Of a stretch of 64,000 nt of DNA, positions 1 to 9,529 are shown piece after piece. The stretch covers positions 41,918 to 105,917 of the forward strand of contig NZ_JAFFJA010000001.1 of NCBI RefSeq assembly GCF_021991635.1, given 5' to 3'. This DNA comes from Tepidanaerobacter sp. GT38. GTDB lineage: Bacteria > Bacillota > Thermosediminibacteria > Thermosediminibacterales > Tepidanaerobacteraceae. The notes under the pieces were generated by a model. The model was not told where the DNA came from. It worked only from the letters and a program-made list of their open reading frames with translations, and did not search any database. The position numbers and the translations under genes were made by a program. Position 1 is the first letter of the stretch, and each line of letters starts with the position of its first letter.

Positions 1-939
1 ATACTCCTCGGCAGCTTTGTTGGTACAGTAATAACCTAACCACTCAAAACATTTAGCAGATACTTCAGGCCGCAAAATGTAATCGATAAACTTGTGTGCA
101 GCATCAGGATGTGGTGCATTTGAAGGTATGAAACCCGCCATAATGCCAAAGCCAATTCCCTCAGAAGGGAAGACAATCTTCAAATTGGGGTTGGCGAGTT
201 TTGCCATTGTCACCTGGGAAGTGTACATAACACCTACTGTAATTTCGCCTGTTAAAAGGTCATCCTGTAGGTTGTCATCCTTTATTAGCCGAATATTTGG
301 TGCAAGCTCTAAAAGCTTTTCACCGGCAGCTTGGATTTTTGAAATGTCCTCTGTATTATAACTTTCACCAAGGACTTTTAAAGCAAGGCCGTTTATAACG
401 CGATAGTTGCCGATGATGCCTATACTGTTTTTAAGGGAGCTATCCCAAAGGTCAGCATAACCGGAAATATCTATATTTACTAAATCAGGGTCATACACTA
501 TAGTCTGAATTCCTGCTCCATATGGAACCGTATATTCATTCTCAGGATCGTAGAATTGAGATTGATATATGGGATTAATATTTCCATAATTTTCAAGTTT
601 TGATTTGTCAAGTTTTTGTGCAAGTCCTTCGGCAATAACGGTTTCTATAATATAGTCATCGGCAATAACTAGATCATAATCGCCGCCTTTTGCAGTTTGC
701 AATTTTGCCAGCATTGTTTCATTAAAATCAAAGTTGCTGTAGTTAATGGCAATACCTGTTTCTGCAGTAAATTCATCTAAAACCTCTTGTGGGAACATTC
801 CCTCCCAAGTAAATAAGTTTAGTTGTGTATCTTGGGAAGCGGTATTTTCATTATCCTGCACTTTGCTGGAACCTCCGCAGCCAACCAGGAGACTTGCACA
901 TAATGCAAATATTAATACCATTACAAAGGTTTTTTTCAT
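1..939 (-). CDS. potD: Spermidine/putrescine ABC transporter substrate-binding lipoprotein (partial)
   Basis: Polyamine-binding lipoprotein of a PotABCD importer, held on the outer face of the membrane. The frame starts at ATG 939-937 and is open for 313 codons to the window edge, so the C-terminus is missing. The N-terminus is a lipoprotein signal, MKKTFVMV then a hydrophobic stretch ending in the lipobox LLVGC, with Cys at about residue 21, followed by a Ser/Asn/Gln-rich linker. The mature part begins NLFTWEGMFPQEVL, the typical start of PotD/PotF proteins, and contains DYDLVIADDYII. It follows potC directly (start 939, potC stop at 941), so it is the last gene of potABCD. Family assignment is firm; the exact polyamine is inferred from family and operon. 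Confidence 0.9.
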   Translation of the reverse strand, partial: MKKTFVMVLIFALCASLLVGCGGSSKVQDNENTASQDTQLNLFTWEGMFPQEVLDEFTAETGIAINYSNFDFNETMLAKLQTAKGGDYDLVIADDYIIETVIAEGLAQKLDKSKLENYGNINPIYQSQFYDPENEYTVPYGAGIQTIVYDPDLVNIDISGYADLWDSSLKNSIGIIGNYRVINGLALKVLGESYNTEDISKIQAAGEKLLELAPNIRLIKDDNLQDDLLTGEITVGVMYTSQVTMAKLANPNLKIVFPSEGIGFGIMAGFIPSNAPHPDAAHKFIDYILRPEVSAKCFEWLGYYCTNKAAEEY

Positions 940-940
940 T

Positions 941-1747
941 CTAATTTCCCTCCATTTCTAGATATTCTTTATGATGGGAACCTTGCTTGCCTATCCACAC
1001 AGATAATAGGCAAATTAATAAATTAGCCCCCAACATAAGGGTAGATAGAGCATTGATTTTGGGAGTTACCCCGGTTCTCAGCTGAGTATATATCTTTATT
1101 GGCAGCGTATTTGTATTTACGCCGGTAACAAAAATGCTAATTACCACATCATCAAGGCTCATAGCAAAAGAAAGCAGCATGCCTGATAAAATAGCAGGCA
1201 ATATCAGTGGCAAGGTAATATCGAAAAACACTCTTATTTCGCTGGCCCCAAGGTCTTTAGCAGCCTCCGCAAGGCTCTTGTCTATACCTACAAGTCTTGC
1301 TTTTACCAGCATATATACATAGGGTATGCAGAAGGATGTATGGGCTATTACCAAAGTTAGCATACCAAAAGGCAATCTAATCAAAGAAAAGTACGTTAAA
1401 AATACCATGCCGAGAATAATTTCCGGAATCATAATGGGTAGCGTAGATAAATATTCAACGACACCTTTTCCAGGGAGATTTACCTTCGGCATACCTACAG
1501 CAGCCAGTGTCCCGATTATTGCAGCCAAAATGCTGCTTGTTGAAGCTAAAATAAGGCTGTTTACGACTGCATCAAACATTGATTTGTCACGCAGAAGTTC
1601 TTTATACCATTTAAAAGAAAATCCGCCCCAAACAGAACTAATTTTGCTGCTATTAAAGGAATAAACAATAACTATAATAATCGGGAGATACATGAGAGCT
1701 AATATGAAACCAAGGTAAATGTTCGCAAGCCTTGTGTTGTTTTTCAT
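941..1747 (-). CDS. potC: Spermidine/putrescine ABC transporter permease PotC
   Basis: Inner-membrane permease of the polyamine importer. The 268-residue product has about six hydrophobic segments and the EAA loop that docks on the ATPase (EAAKDLGASEIRVFFDITLP). A longer frame exists upstream to 1852, but the start is taken as the ATG at 1747 because MKNNTRLANIYLGF is the normal PotC beginning and GGAGGGG lies just ahead. Its ATG overlaps the potB stop in an ATGA junction, which points to translational coupling. PotC and PotB pair in the membrane as a heterodimer. Confidence 0.92.
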   Translation of the reverse strand: MKNNTRLANIYLGFILALMYLPIIIVIVYSFNSSKISSVWGGFSFKWYKELLRDKSMFDAVVNSLILASTSSILAAIIGTLAAVGMPKVNLPGKGVVEYLSTLPIMIPEIILGMVFLTYFSLIRLPFGMLTLVIAHTSFCIPYVYMLVKARLVGIDKSLAEAAKDLGASEIRVFFDITLPLILPAILSGMLLSFAMSLDDVVISIFVTGVNTNTLPIKIYTQLRTGVTPKINALSTLMLGANLLICLLSVWIGKQGSHHKEYLEMEGN

Positions 1748-2628
1748 ACCAGCCCCTCCAATTCCTTTACATTGGATATGCGGCGGTAGATGTAAATCAT
1801 AACACTGGTAAGAATCATCAGCACCACGGAAAGCGCCGCCGCAAAGGGCCAATTGTGTGCTTTCATTAGCTGCTCCTGAATGAGGTTGCCTACAAGGACT
1901 ACCTTATTCCCACCTAAAATATCAGCAATAAAAAATAGACCCATAGATGGAATAAATGTCAGTACCACGCCTGATAAAAGGCCAGGCAAGGTTAATTTTA
2001 ACGAAATGGTAAAAAAGGCTTGCATTGAACTTGCACCTAAATCTCTTGCCGCCTCCACCAGGCTCCAGTCTAGCTTTTCAGCGCTGGAATAAACAGAAAA
2101 AATCATAAAAGGCAAGAGTACATATATCATTCCTACGACAACTGCCGGATAGGTGTATAAAAGTTTCAGCGGCTCTTCAGTGATATTAAGTGCCATCAAC
2201 AATTTGTCTAGTATTCCATTGGCTCTAAAAATTATAATCCAGCCGTAAAGCCTTATTAGAGAACTGGTCCAAAAAGGAATAAATATGAGCAGCATCATGC
2301 GCTTTTTCCACTTTGCATCTAATTTGGCCATAAAGTAGCCAAAAGGATATCCGATAATCATAATAAGAATGGTAGTAGTAATTGCAAGTTTAAAGGACTC
2401 TATGAAGGTTTTTAGATATACCGGTTCAAAGATATCCATGTAATTTTTAAAAGTAAATTTATTTACTATTCCCCACACTTCCGCCCGCTGTAAAAAGCTA
2501 AGTACCAGCATATATATTAAAGGCCCTATTACGAACATAAATGTAAACACAAAAAGGGGCAAAACTGCAAGGAAAGCCACGCAGTTTATGTTAAGTTGGC
2601 GAAAACATTCAAATGCTCTCTTTATCAT
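1744..2628 (-). CDS. potB: Spermidine/putrescine ABC transporter permease PotB
   Basis: Second permease of the polyamine importer, 294 residues with about six membrane spans. It carries the EAA loop (EAARDLGASSMQAFFTISL) that contacts PotA. The start at 2628 (MIKRAFECF) is preferred over the longer frame to 2673, because it overlaps the potA stop in a TAATG junction and the extension has no family match that I recognise. It is co-transcribed as potA-potB-potC-potD, with overlaps at both ends. Confidence 0.92.
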   Translation of the reverse strand: MIKRAFECFRQLNINCVAFLAVLPLFVFTFMFVIGPLIYMLVLSFLQRAEVWGIVNKFTFKNYMDIFEPVYLKTFIESFKLAITTTILIMIIGYPFGYFMAKLDAKWKKRMMLLIFIPFWTSSLIRLYGWIIIFRANGILDKLLMALNITEEPLKLLYTYPAVVVGMIYVLLPFMIFSVYSSAEKLDWSLVEAARDLGASSMQAFFTISLKLTLPGLLSGVVLTFIPSMGLFFIADILGGNKVVLVGNLIQEQLMKAHNWPFAAALSVVLMILTSVMIYIYRRISNVKELEGLV

Positions 2629-3713
2629 TATGCGCCCTCCAAATCCACCAATATGGCATTTTCCGGCGCCCATGTGACAATCACTTTATCCCCTGGGACA
2701 AGAGTAGAATCAATACCGTGACGGCTAGCTACAAGCTCTTTTCCATCAGCTAAAGCTACGATTATCTGTAACAGGCCTCCGGCAAAGCTCTTTTCCTTAA
2801 CGACTCCAACAAAGCCTTCAGCATTGCTGTCTGAAGCAGCCGGGGTTAACCTGATATGCTCGCTTCGAACCGCTACAGTTACCTTTTGTCCATAAGCTAT
2901 ATTTGCCCGATTTCGCGCAACAATACCTATGCCATCCTCGTTCTTAAAGACAACAGTGTGTTCATTTACATCATATGCTGTGCCGTAAATAATGTTGGCA
3001 GAACCAACAAAACGAGCCACATAACTGGTCTTTGGGTAGTCGTAAACTTCTTGAGGCGTGCCTATCTGTTCAAACTTGCCATCCCTCATGACGGCAATTC
3101 TGTCGGACATATTAAGTGCTTCTTCCTGGTCATGGGTTATATATACAAAGGTTATACCCAAGTGTTTCTGTAAACGCTTTAGTTCTGTCTGCATCTGGCG
3201 CCTAAGTTGTAAATCTAAAGCCCCAAGAGGCTCATCCAACAATAGAACCTTTGGTTCGTTTACAACGGCCCGGGCTATGGCTACTCGCTGTCGCTGACCT
3301 CCAGAAAGTTCGCTTGGCATCCGTTTTTCATAACCCTCAAGTTGAACAAGCTCCAACGCTTCAGAAACCGCCTTTTTTATCTTTGCCCTGTCAAGGCGCT
3401 TAAGACGCAAGCTGTAGCTTATATTGCCTTCAACGGTCATATGGGGAAAAAGGGCGTAATTTTGAAATACCGTATTCACATTTCGCCTGTTAGGTTCCTC
3501 GTTTGTAACGTCCTTTCCTTCCAAATAAACCTTTCCACTGTCGGGCTTTTCAAGGCCGGCAATAATGCGTAATGTAGTGGTTTTGCCACATCCTGAAGGC
3601 CCAAGTAGTGTAATGAATTCCCCCTGTTTTACCGAAAGGCTTAGACCATTAAGAACTTTTACACCCCCAAAACTTTTCTCTATACGGTCAAGTTGCAATA
3701 TAAAATCTTCCAT
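2628..3713 (-). CDS. potA: Spermidine/putrescine ABC transporter ATP-binding protein PotA
   Basis: Cytoplasmic ATPase that drives polyamine uptake. From MEDFILQL the order is: Walker A GPSGCGKTT (residues 38-46), Q-loop QNYALFPHM, signature LSGGQRQRV, Walker B LLLDEPLGALD, switch His in YITHDQEEAL, then a C-terminal TOBE regulatory domain (about 270-350). Length near 361 is normal for PotA. The frame opens at a TTG (3731), but two in-frame ATGs follow. The second (3713) is chosen because GGGGG sits six bases ahead; the ATG at 3719 is the alternative. It is the first gene of the potABCD operon. Confidence 0.92.
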   Translation of the reverse strand: MEDFILQLDRIEKSFGGVKVLNGLSLSVKQGEFITLLGPSGCGKTTTLRIIAGLEKPDSGKVYLEGKDVTNEEPNRRNVNTVFQNYALFPHMTVEGNISYSLRLKRLDRAKIKKAVSEALELVQLEGYEKRMPSELSGGQRQRVAIARAVVNEPKVLLLDEPLGALDLQLRRQMQTELKRLQKHLGITFVYITHDQEEALNMSDRIAVMRDGKFEQIGTPQEVYDYPKTSYVARFVGSANIIYGTAYDVNEHTVVFKNEDGIGIVARNRANIAYGQKVTVAVRSEHIRLTPAASDSNAEGFVGVVKEKSFAGGLLQIIVALADGKELVASRHGIDSTLVPGDKVIVTWAPENAILVDLEGA

Positions 3714-3806
3714 GCCCATCCCCCGTGCCAAATGTTAATCCGCTCAAACACTTTTCTTTATCATAGCACCCTATCTGTAATATTTCAATTACCACCTGCT
3801 TATACC

Positions 3807-3846
3807 ACAAAAAAGCAAAGGCGCATAAAATTTCGCCTTTGCTTTT
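3807..3846 (-). terminator. Rho-independent terminator after the cupin gene
   Basis: The arms AAAAGCAAAGGCG (3811-3823) and CGCCTTTGCTTTT (3834-3846) form a 13-bp stem. On the minus strand the stem is followed by TTTTTTG. It lies just past the cupin stop and ahead of potA, so it separates the two units. Confidence 0.8.
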
Positions 3847-3850
3847 CACC

Positions 3851-4228
3851 CTACTTTATTTTTCCTTCCAATTCTTCCTGCCAATGGTCAACTATGCTTT
3901 TAGGTGCGTAACAAAATACCATTATCATGTCTTCATCTGATGTGTTTTCAAGGAGATGATTTGCTTTTGGAGTTATATACACATAATCTCCTGGTTTTAC
4001 ATCAGCGGTTTCGTCATCTATGTGCATTTTTCCATATCCGCTGAGGATAATATATACTTCTTCCTGTTCATGGGAGTGCAAAGGCACTGACCCACCGGGA
4101 TATATGGTTACATGGCCTAGTACAAACCCATTGGCTTCCGCAGGAGCTCCAGGCCCTACAAGCACCCTTGTAAGCCTTCCGGCAGGAAACTCGGTGCCTT
4201 TTACGTCAAATATATTGTTTACCTTCAT
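3851..4228 (-). CDS. Small cupin-fold protein
   Basis: Single-domain cupin of 125 residues. The two cupin motifs are visible: PGGSVPLHSHEQEEVYIILSG, with metal-binding HxH and a following Glu, and PGDYVYITPKANHLLEN, with the last ligand His. Such proteins bind a metal and often a small sugar or organic acid; some are isomerases, oxidases or sensors. The start at 4228 is chosen over the ATG six bases upstream because GAGGAG then has an 8-base spacing. It lies 96 bp downstream of the FucI-like gene on the same strand, so it may be the last gene of the sugar-acid block. The substrate is unknown. Confidence 0.75.
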   Translation of the reverse strand: MKVNNIFDVKGTEFPAGRLTRVLVGPGAPAEANGFVLGHVTIYPGGSVPLHSHEQEEVYIILSGYGKMHIDDETADVKPGDYVYITPKANHLLENTSDEDMIMVFCYAPKSIVDHWQEELEGKIK

Positions 4229-4324
4229 TGGCATTTCTCCTCACTAAAATCTATAAGTGCTGAAACCAGCCATTTCAAGCAAGAATGTTGCAGCTAAACC
4301 CTGTGTTAAAATCATCATCTTTGC

Positions 4325-5656
4325 CTAGTTTAATATCTTCAAACCTAGGAGCTTTGCTACATGTGATACTTGTTTTAGATGGTTACCATAAGTTACGATC
4401 TGATGACATCCTAAAAGATTTTCAATAAAATCTGTCATGGAATCAAGTCTGATTCGAAGTTGTGTCCTGCAGGTAGGTGTATAAATAGTATCTACTGTAA
4501 TACCAGTGTTTACGCTAATAGAACTTAAATCATCTCCTACTCGAGTTATGGTAACGGCCAACCCTTCCGGCAAGCTAACCTGGGGACTAACACCTATACC
4601 GCTTTCATGATGACTTCTCAGTTTATATGAGCAAGATTTGCCTGCCATAATAAGAGGTGCCGAACAGTGTGATAGTTTTAGAACATTACCTTTTTCAATC
4701 ATGGGATTTGCCATCCATGAAGGCGTATTGGTAAGAGCTTTCATCATAAGAAGCGTTACCGCCGAATCCAAGTCACCTTCACAAGCCCCTATATAGTTTT
4801 CACTGTCGTTTAGCATACTTAGAGCAAGGCAGCTGGTAGTGCCCAATTCCTTTAAAAGGGTAAAACAGGCAATTGCAATACCATCAGCATTATATCTTTG
4901 TACAAGCTCCTGTATGGCCACGGCTAACCGGGAAGCTGCTATAACATCATCACTGTCAGGCTCCACTATTTCTTGACAATCCTTAAGCCACTTTTCATAT
5001 ACAGGTTGTGCTTCCTCATTAGACACAGATTCATACATCTTGTATAATTCCTGTAGTTCAATATTTGTACATTCTATACCGGTCTTATCCCGTATCCTGT
5101 CAAATGAACGACAGCTGCTGATTACCCAGTCTTCGGTTTTTCCCACTAAAATCATGGAAGTTTTTTTCATGCGCATTACAGCCTGTATAGCTTTATGCAA
5201 CACGACTATTTCCTCAAGTTCATTTGATAGCACAATCGGCAGACCTTTTCGTTTAATGACACTATAGACATCAGCAACAGCCGGTGCAGCATTAGCTTCC
5301 AGCAACCTGTAAGCTGTTTTTTCCTCTAAGAATCCTGGCTCATATGCTGCTAATATACCTATACCGTCGAAATTTTCGGCGGCTTTTATCATCCAAGGCT
5401 GGACTGCTCCGCTAATGGGTATAAAAAGGCCAAAACCTTCTGGATGCTGCCCTAAAAATGCTTCCAGCTCATTTTCACTGGAAATAGTTATGTTTTTTAC
5501 AACAATTTCTGGGTTTTGCTTATATAAATCATCAGTCAGGGTTTTTGCAATTTCGGATACGACTTTTTGTGTTTCTTCTGCATTCGGCCAGTAACGAGGT
5601 GATACAAAAACAATCGAATATATTGGTGTTTTTTGTTGCAATGCTCGCAACCTCAT
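4325..5656 (-). CDS. L-fucose/arabinose isomerase-like protein (COG2407-type)
   Basis: A 443-residue protein with the layout of L-fucose isomerase relatives: an N-terminal Rossmann-like region and a C-terminal barrel. The key stretch is the C-terminal ACEGDLDSAVTLLMMKAL, where Glu and Asp match the metal-binding region of this group, followed by SHCSAPL and a late Gly/His region. Known relatives interconvert aldoses and ketoses with Mn2+; many members have no known substrate. The start is set by GGGGG ahead of ATG 5656. It follows the flavoprotein gene by 24 bp and is probably co-transcribed with it. Which sugar it acts on cannot be read from sequence. Confidence 0.65.
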   Translation of the reverse strand: MRLRALQQKTPIYSIVFVSPRYWPNAEETQKVVSEIAKTLTDDLYKQNPEIVVKNITISSENELEAFLGQHPEGFGLFIPISGAVQPWMIKAAENFDGIGILAAYEPGFLEEKTAYRLLEANAAPAVADVYSVIKRKGLPIVLSNELEEIVVLHKAIQAVMRMKKTSMILVGKTEDWVISSCRSFDRIRDKTGIECTNIELQELYKMYESVSNEEAQPVYEKWLKDCQEIVEPDSDDVIAASRLAVAIQELVQRYNADGIAIACFTLLKELGTTSCLALSMLNDSENYIGACEGDLDSAVTLLMMKALTNTPSWMANPMIEKGNVLKLSHCSAPLIMAGKSCSYKLRSHHESGIGVSPQVSLPEGLAVTITRVGDDLSSISVNTGITVDTIYTPTCRTQLRIRLDSMTDFIENLLGCHQIVTYGNHLKQVSHVAKLLGLKILN

Positions 5657-5679
5657 CCCCCATTTCTAATTTTTTATGA

Positions 5680-7641
5680 CTAGAATATGTTGCCGTTTTC
5701 CCTGTAACTTCTCCAAACATTTTCAAAAAAGTCATCATCTTCTGGAATATCGCGAACCTTACGCCAATTAAACTCACATATACCGTTTTTGTACAAAACT
5801 TCCTGCACCATATTGCCTCTTGAGCCATCATCAAGGGTATATCTAAAAATATCTGGTAGACTATCATAAGGCAGTTTGCCGTTTTTATCCGTATAAAGGG
5901 CTGACCCGCGGCTCTTGCCACCATTTTCCACATAATCTACCATTGCCATTAGATATACGTATTGGCAAATTAGAATATCATAAAGGCGATATACCTTGTG
6001 AAGGTTGTTTACTGAAGAAGTCTTAACTAAACTTGCGAAATTTTCAAGTTCGCCCTTTATTTCTTCAGTTACTTTGCGTATATCTTCAATACTTCGGATT
6101 GCCGCACCAAATCGGCTCATTCGCTTTGCGGCATTTTGCCAGATCTCATCTACATTGTCACAATCAGCAAGTGCCGTATCACCCATGGAAATAGAATCGC
6201 TTATAGCATTTAATGTAGCATCTTTAAATGTATCTAAGTCAGCAGGATTCCCTTTGCGATTGGCAGCAATGTATTGAGCTGCTCTTGTAGAGCCTACCTG
6301 TCCGGAATTTAATGCGGTACCACCTGGGCGATACACACCGTGGCTGCCACTTACTTCTCCTGCCGCAAAAAATCCTTCAATATTTGTTTGCCACCATTTG
6401 TCAATTGTAAGGCCTCCATTGTTGTGCTGAGCACAAAGAGCAATTTCTAAGGGTTCTTTATGAAGATCAACGCCTTTGTCTTTGTAAAAGTTTACTGCCG
6501 GCGCGTTCATGTGCATAAGTCTTTCAATGGGTGTGCCAAAGGTGGCCCCAGCCCTTTCAAGGTATTCCCGTGCTTCAGGTGCGAGAATGGAAAAGTCTAT
6601 TTCTTCACCACCTGGATTGTCCCGAAAGTCAAGGAATACTCTGCGCCCCTTAATGCATGTTTCAATATATACTAAAATATCGATAATGGATGAACCGCCA
6701 TCTATTTTGCGAACATCAAAAGGCCACTGGTAGCCCTTCAAAAATACCTTTGTAAGCATATCTCCTTTATCGGAGAAGAAATCAAACAGAAATTCCCGTT
6801 CATCATTTCCATTTTTATCAGTAGAAATGAACTTAGGCAGCACCTGCATGTAGGTGCCGGAAACATTCCACCGCGGGTTTATAGATGATAATCCGTATTG
6901 CCATTCAGTAAGGTTTTTGCCCATGACACCTGCTTCAAAGGCAATCCCCGTTGCACCGTAGTGGCCTATGGGATAAACCGAGTCCGCATACATGCCTGCC
7001 GGTCCACCTGTTGCATATATTACATTTTTGCAGTTAAATGCAACGTACCTTTTGTCGGCGTTGTGAAGATTTTCTAGGTCAATGCATAACAGTCCAAAAA
7101 GCCTGTTATCTTTGGTCAATATTTTTATTACCTGCATCTTGTCAAAAATCTTAACATTCTTTGCCCTTACTGCCTTTTCCAAACATTCCGTCATAAATTT
7201 TGAGGTGTATGGGCCTGCAGAAGTGGCTCGACGCCTTGGGTCATGGTCAGTCTTATAGCCGATATATTCACCGTATCTATTGCGGGGAAAAGGAACTCCC
7301 AGTTCTACCAGCTTTAGAAAACATTGAGCAGATAGTGCGGCCTCGCAAAGGGCGATGTCTCCGTCCATGCACTGACCGTCAAATAAAGTTTTGGCAAGCT
7401 CCCTTATTGAGTCAGGCTCATATCCAGAAAGCGTAAGTTTGTAATATGTTTGCTTGTCGGAACCCGTGTTTCTCGATGTACCAGCATTAATGCCCTCTGT
7501 TACGATAGCTATATCTTTTTGGCCATATTCAACGAGCCTATCGGCTGCGTTGAAACCTGCTGCGCCAGTGCCAACTACTACAGTATTGAGCGAATACACC
7601 CTGATATTGTAATCTTTTATCTTAATCGTAGATTCAATCAT
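5680..7641 (-). CDS. FAD-dependent oxidoreductase, fumarate reductase/aspartate oxidase type
   Basis: A 653-residue flavoprotein. The FAD dinucleotide fold is near the N-terminus (VVVGTGAAGFNAA, about residues 21-33), and the second FAD contact is near residue 430 (GFFAAGEVSGSHG, then RPGGTALNSG). The substrate region holds GYKTDHDPRRRATSAGPYTS. Overall it resembles the flavoprotein subunit of succinate dehydrogenase/fumarate reductase and L-aspartate oxidase, but no iron-sulfur or membrane subunit is nearby. It sits inside a run of oxidoreductases for sugar-acid breakdown, so I infer redox work on a hydroxy or enoic acid intermediate. The true substrate is unknown. Confidence 0.75.
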   Translation of the reverse strand: MIESTIKIKDYNIRVYSLNTVVVGTGAAGFNAADRLVEYGQKDIAIVTEGINAGTSRNTGSDKQTYYKLTLSGYEPDSIRELAKTLFDGQCMDGDIALCEAALSAQCFLKLVELGVPFPRNRYGEYIGYKTDHDPRRRATSAGPYTSKFMTECLEKAVRAKNVKIFDKMQVIKILTKDNRLFGLLCIDLENLHNADKRYVAFNCKNVIYATGGPAGMYADSVYPIGHYGATGIAFEAGVMGKNLTEWQYGLSSINPRWNVSGTYMQVLPKFISTDKNGNDEREFLFDFFSDKGDMLTKVFLKGYQWPFDVRKIDGGSSIIDILVYIETCIKGRRVFLDFRDNPGGEEIDFSILAPEAREYLERAGATFGTPIERLMHMNAPAVNFYKDKGVDLHKEPLEIALCAQHNNGGLTIDKWWQTNIEGFFAAGEVSGSHGVYRPGGTALNSGQVGSTRAAQYIAANRKGNPADLDTFKDATLNAISDSISMGDTALADCDNVDEIWQNAAKRMSRFGAAIRSIEDIRKVTEEIKGELENFASLVKTSSVNNLHKVYRLYDILICQYVYLMAMVDYVENGGKSRGSALYTDKNGKLPYDSLPDIFRYTLDDGSRGNMVQEVLYKNGICEFNWRKVRDIPEDDDFFENVWRSYRENGNIF

Positions 7642-7691
7642 ATCCTCATTCCCCCGTTTGCTACATTTCCCGGCAAATAACGGGATTTTAA

Positions 7692-8459
7692 TTACAGTCT
7701 TTGTATGTGGAAGCCGCCATCCACATCTATATAGATGCCTGTAGAGTATAGGAATTTATCAGAACACAGTGCTGAAACTACGTTTGCTACATCTTCAGGT
7801 TTTCCCCAGCGCTTTATGGGGAATACACCCTGCTCGATTAGCGCATCATATTTTTCTTTAACACCTGCAGTCATTTCGGTTTCGATAACTCCGGGTCTCA
7901 CCTCATATACGTATATGCCTTCACCGGCAAGTCTATCCGCATAAAGTTTCGTCAGCATGGAAATGCCGGCCTTAGAAACGCAGTATTCGCCCCTGTTGGT
8001 TGAAGACACAACAGCCGAGCATGAAGATATGTTTACGATAGTACCCCTCTTAGGCCCTACCATTTCTTGCTTTAACATTTGTCTTGCAACGAGTTGGGTC
8101 ATAAACATTGTGCCTTTAGTATTGATTCCCACAACTCTGTCAAAGCTCTCTTCAGTCATTTCCAATAGATCAGCTCTTACTTTTGGTGCAACACCTGCAT
8201 TATTTACCAAGACATCTATCCTTTGAAACTTTTTAATGGCTTCATCAACACATTTTTGTCGATCTTCTGCTTTATCTACGCCACCTTGAACATAGAGATA
8301 GTTGATACCTTCTCTTGCAAGCAAATCAAGGTTTTCCCGGTAATTCTCCTCTGGACTTCTTCCCAAAATAACTATATTGTAGCCATCCTTACCTAATTGG
8401 TAAGCTATGGCAAAACCTATGCCTCGGCCTCCGCCGGTAACGATTGCTGTTTTTGACAT
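7692..8459 (-). CDS. Short-chain dehydrogenase/reductase
   Basis: Classical SDR of 255 residues. The cofactor motif TGGGRGIG is at the N-terminus, NNAG follows near residue 90, and the catalytic set is Ser in NISSCSA and the YCVSK pair Tyr/Lys. LGR after the second strand leaves NAD versus NADP open. The start is the second ATG (8459), with GGGAG seven bases ahead. It lies between the flavoprotein and the zinc dehydrogenase in one operon. By context it could be a gluconate 5-dehydrogenase-like (IdnO-type) enzyme acting with the neighbouring zinc dehydrogenase; that pairing is inference. Confidence 0.85.
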   Translation of the reverse strand: MSKTAIVTGGGRGIGFAIAYQLGKDGYNIVILGRSPEENYRENLDLLAREGINYLYVQGGVDKAEDRQKCVDEAIKKFQRIDVLVNNAGVAPKVRADLLEMTEESFDRVVGINTKGTMFMTQLVARQMLKQEMVGPKRGTIVNISSCSAVVSSTNRGEYCVSKAGISMLTKLYADRLAGEGIYVYEVRPGVIETEMTAGVKEKYDALIEQGVFPIKRWGKPEDVANVVSALCSDKFLYSTGIYIDVDGGFHIQRL

Positions 8460-8485
8460 ATGCATACTCCCTTTTTGCTATAGTC

Positions 8486-9514
8486 TTATGGTTGAATTAT
8501 GACCTTTAATGCACCTGAATGCCTATCAAGACAAGTTTCAAGTGCTTGCTGCAAATGTTCTAATTTAAATGTGTGTGTAATTAGCTTTTCAAGGTCAATT
8601 TGTTTTGACATTTCCAGTGCTATGGGGAAATCCCAGCAATAACCCTGTGAGCCCTGAACTTTAATCTCATGGGTAATAAAGCGCGTGGCTGGAATAGTTA
8701 TGTTTGGATTTTCAAAGATGCCTACAATCGTAGCCAAACCATTTTTTCTAAGTGTCATCATGGCTTGATTAAAAGTTTCCTCAAAGCCCACACATTCAAA
8801 AGTCTTATCCATTCCGATTCCATTTGTGATTTGAGAAACAACATCGTATACATCCTGCTTTGATGGATTTATAGCATGTGTTGCTCCAAGGTCCAAAGCT
8901 ATATCCAGACGTTTTTGAGAAAAATCCACAATTGCAACTTCTGAGGCGCCACTCCTCTTACAAAGGGCTGCAATCAAAATGCCTATTGCGCCCGCTCCTA
9001 TTACCAAAACCTTTTCGCCAAGCTTTACATCGGCTCTCCTTACTGCATGAACAGCAACTGACAGAGGTTCGATTAACGCACCTGCATTGTATGATAAATG
9101 CTCAGGCAATTTGTACACATATGGCTCTTCTACCGTTATATAATCGGCCATTGCACCGTCTCCATTGCGGTAGGTAAAACTGATATTTTCACAATGGGCG
9201 TAGTTGCCTGTCCTGCAAGCAATGCATTTTCCACAAACTATGACAGGTTCAACTGTCACCCTATCGCCTATTTTCAATCTGGAAACCTCACTGCCGATAG
9301 CTACAACTTCACCAGCAAACTCGTGGCCGATGGTCACCGGTAGTGGCGCAGATGGATGCTTTCCTTTAAAAATATGCAAGTCACTTCCGCAGATAGCGCT
9401 AGATATTATTTTTACCACAACTTGGTTGGATTTGGGTTCTTCAACCGTGCGCACTAGAAAATCTACTTTACCTGGCTCTACAACTCTGCCAACTCTATTT
9501 TTTAAATTAATCAT
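8486..9514 (-). CDS. Zinc-dependent alcohol dehydrogenase (MDR family, polyol/sugar-acid type)
   Basis: Medium-chain dehydrogenase of 342 residues. Catalytic zinc ligands are in ICGSD and GHEFAGEV. The structural zinc loop is complete (CGKCIACRTGNYAHC, four Cys). The nucleotide fold is VLVIGAGAIGIL, and the following Asp in VAIVDFS favours NAD. Length and motifs match the sorbitol, threonine and L-idonate dehydrogenase group. The frame opens at TTG, but ATG 9514, six bases after GGAGG, is the likely start. It follows the OYE-like gene by 15 bp. An L-idonate 5-dehydrogenase role fits an SDR partner and a downstream dehydratase, but this is a hypothesis. Confidence 0.88.
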   Translation of the reverse strand: MINLKNRVGRVVEPGKVDFLVRTVEEPKSNQVVVKIISSAICGSDLHIFKGKHPSAPLPVTIGHEFAGEVVAIGSEVSRLKIGDRVTVEPVIVCGKCIACRTGNYAHCENISFTYRNGDGAMADYITVEEPYVYKLPEHLSYNAGALIEPLSVAVHAVRRADVKLGEKVLVIGAGAIGILIAALCKRSGASEVAIVDFSQKRLDIALDLGATHAINPSKQDVYDVVSQITNGIGMDKTFECVGFEETFNQAMMTLRKNGLATIVGIFENPNITIPATRFITHEIKVQGSQGYCWDFPIALEMSKQIDLEKLITHTFKLEHLQQALETCLDRHSGALKVIIQP

Positions 9515-9529
9515 AGGCGCCTCCAAATA

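Noticed and set aside
5532..5933. 133-codon minus-strand frame across the isomerase/flavoprotein junction
   Set aside because: Out-of-frame overlap of two well-supported genes with no motif of its own.
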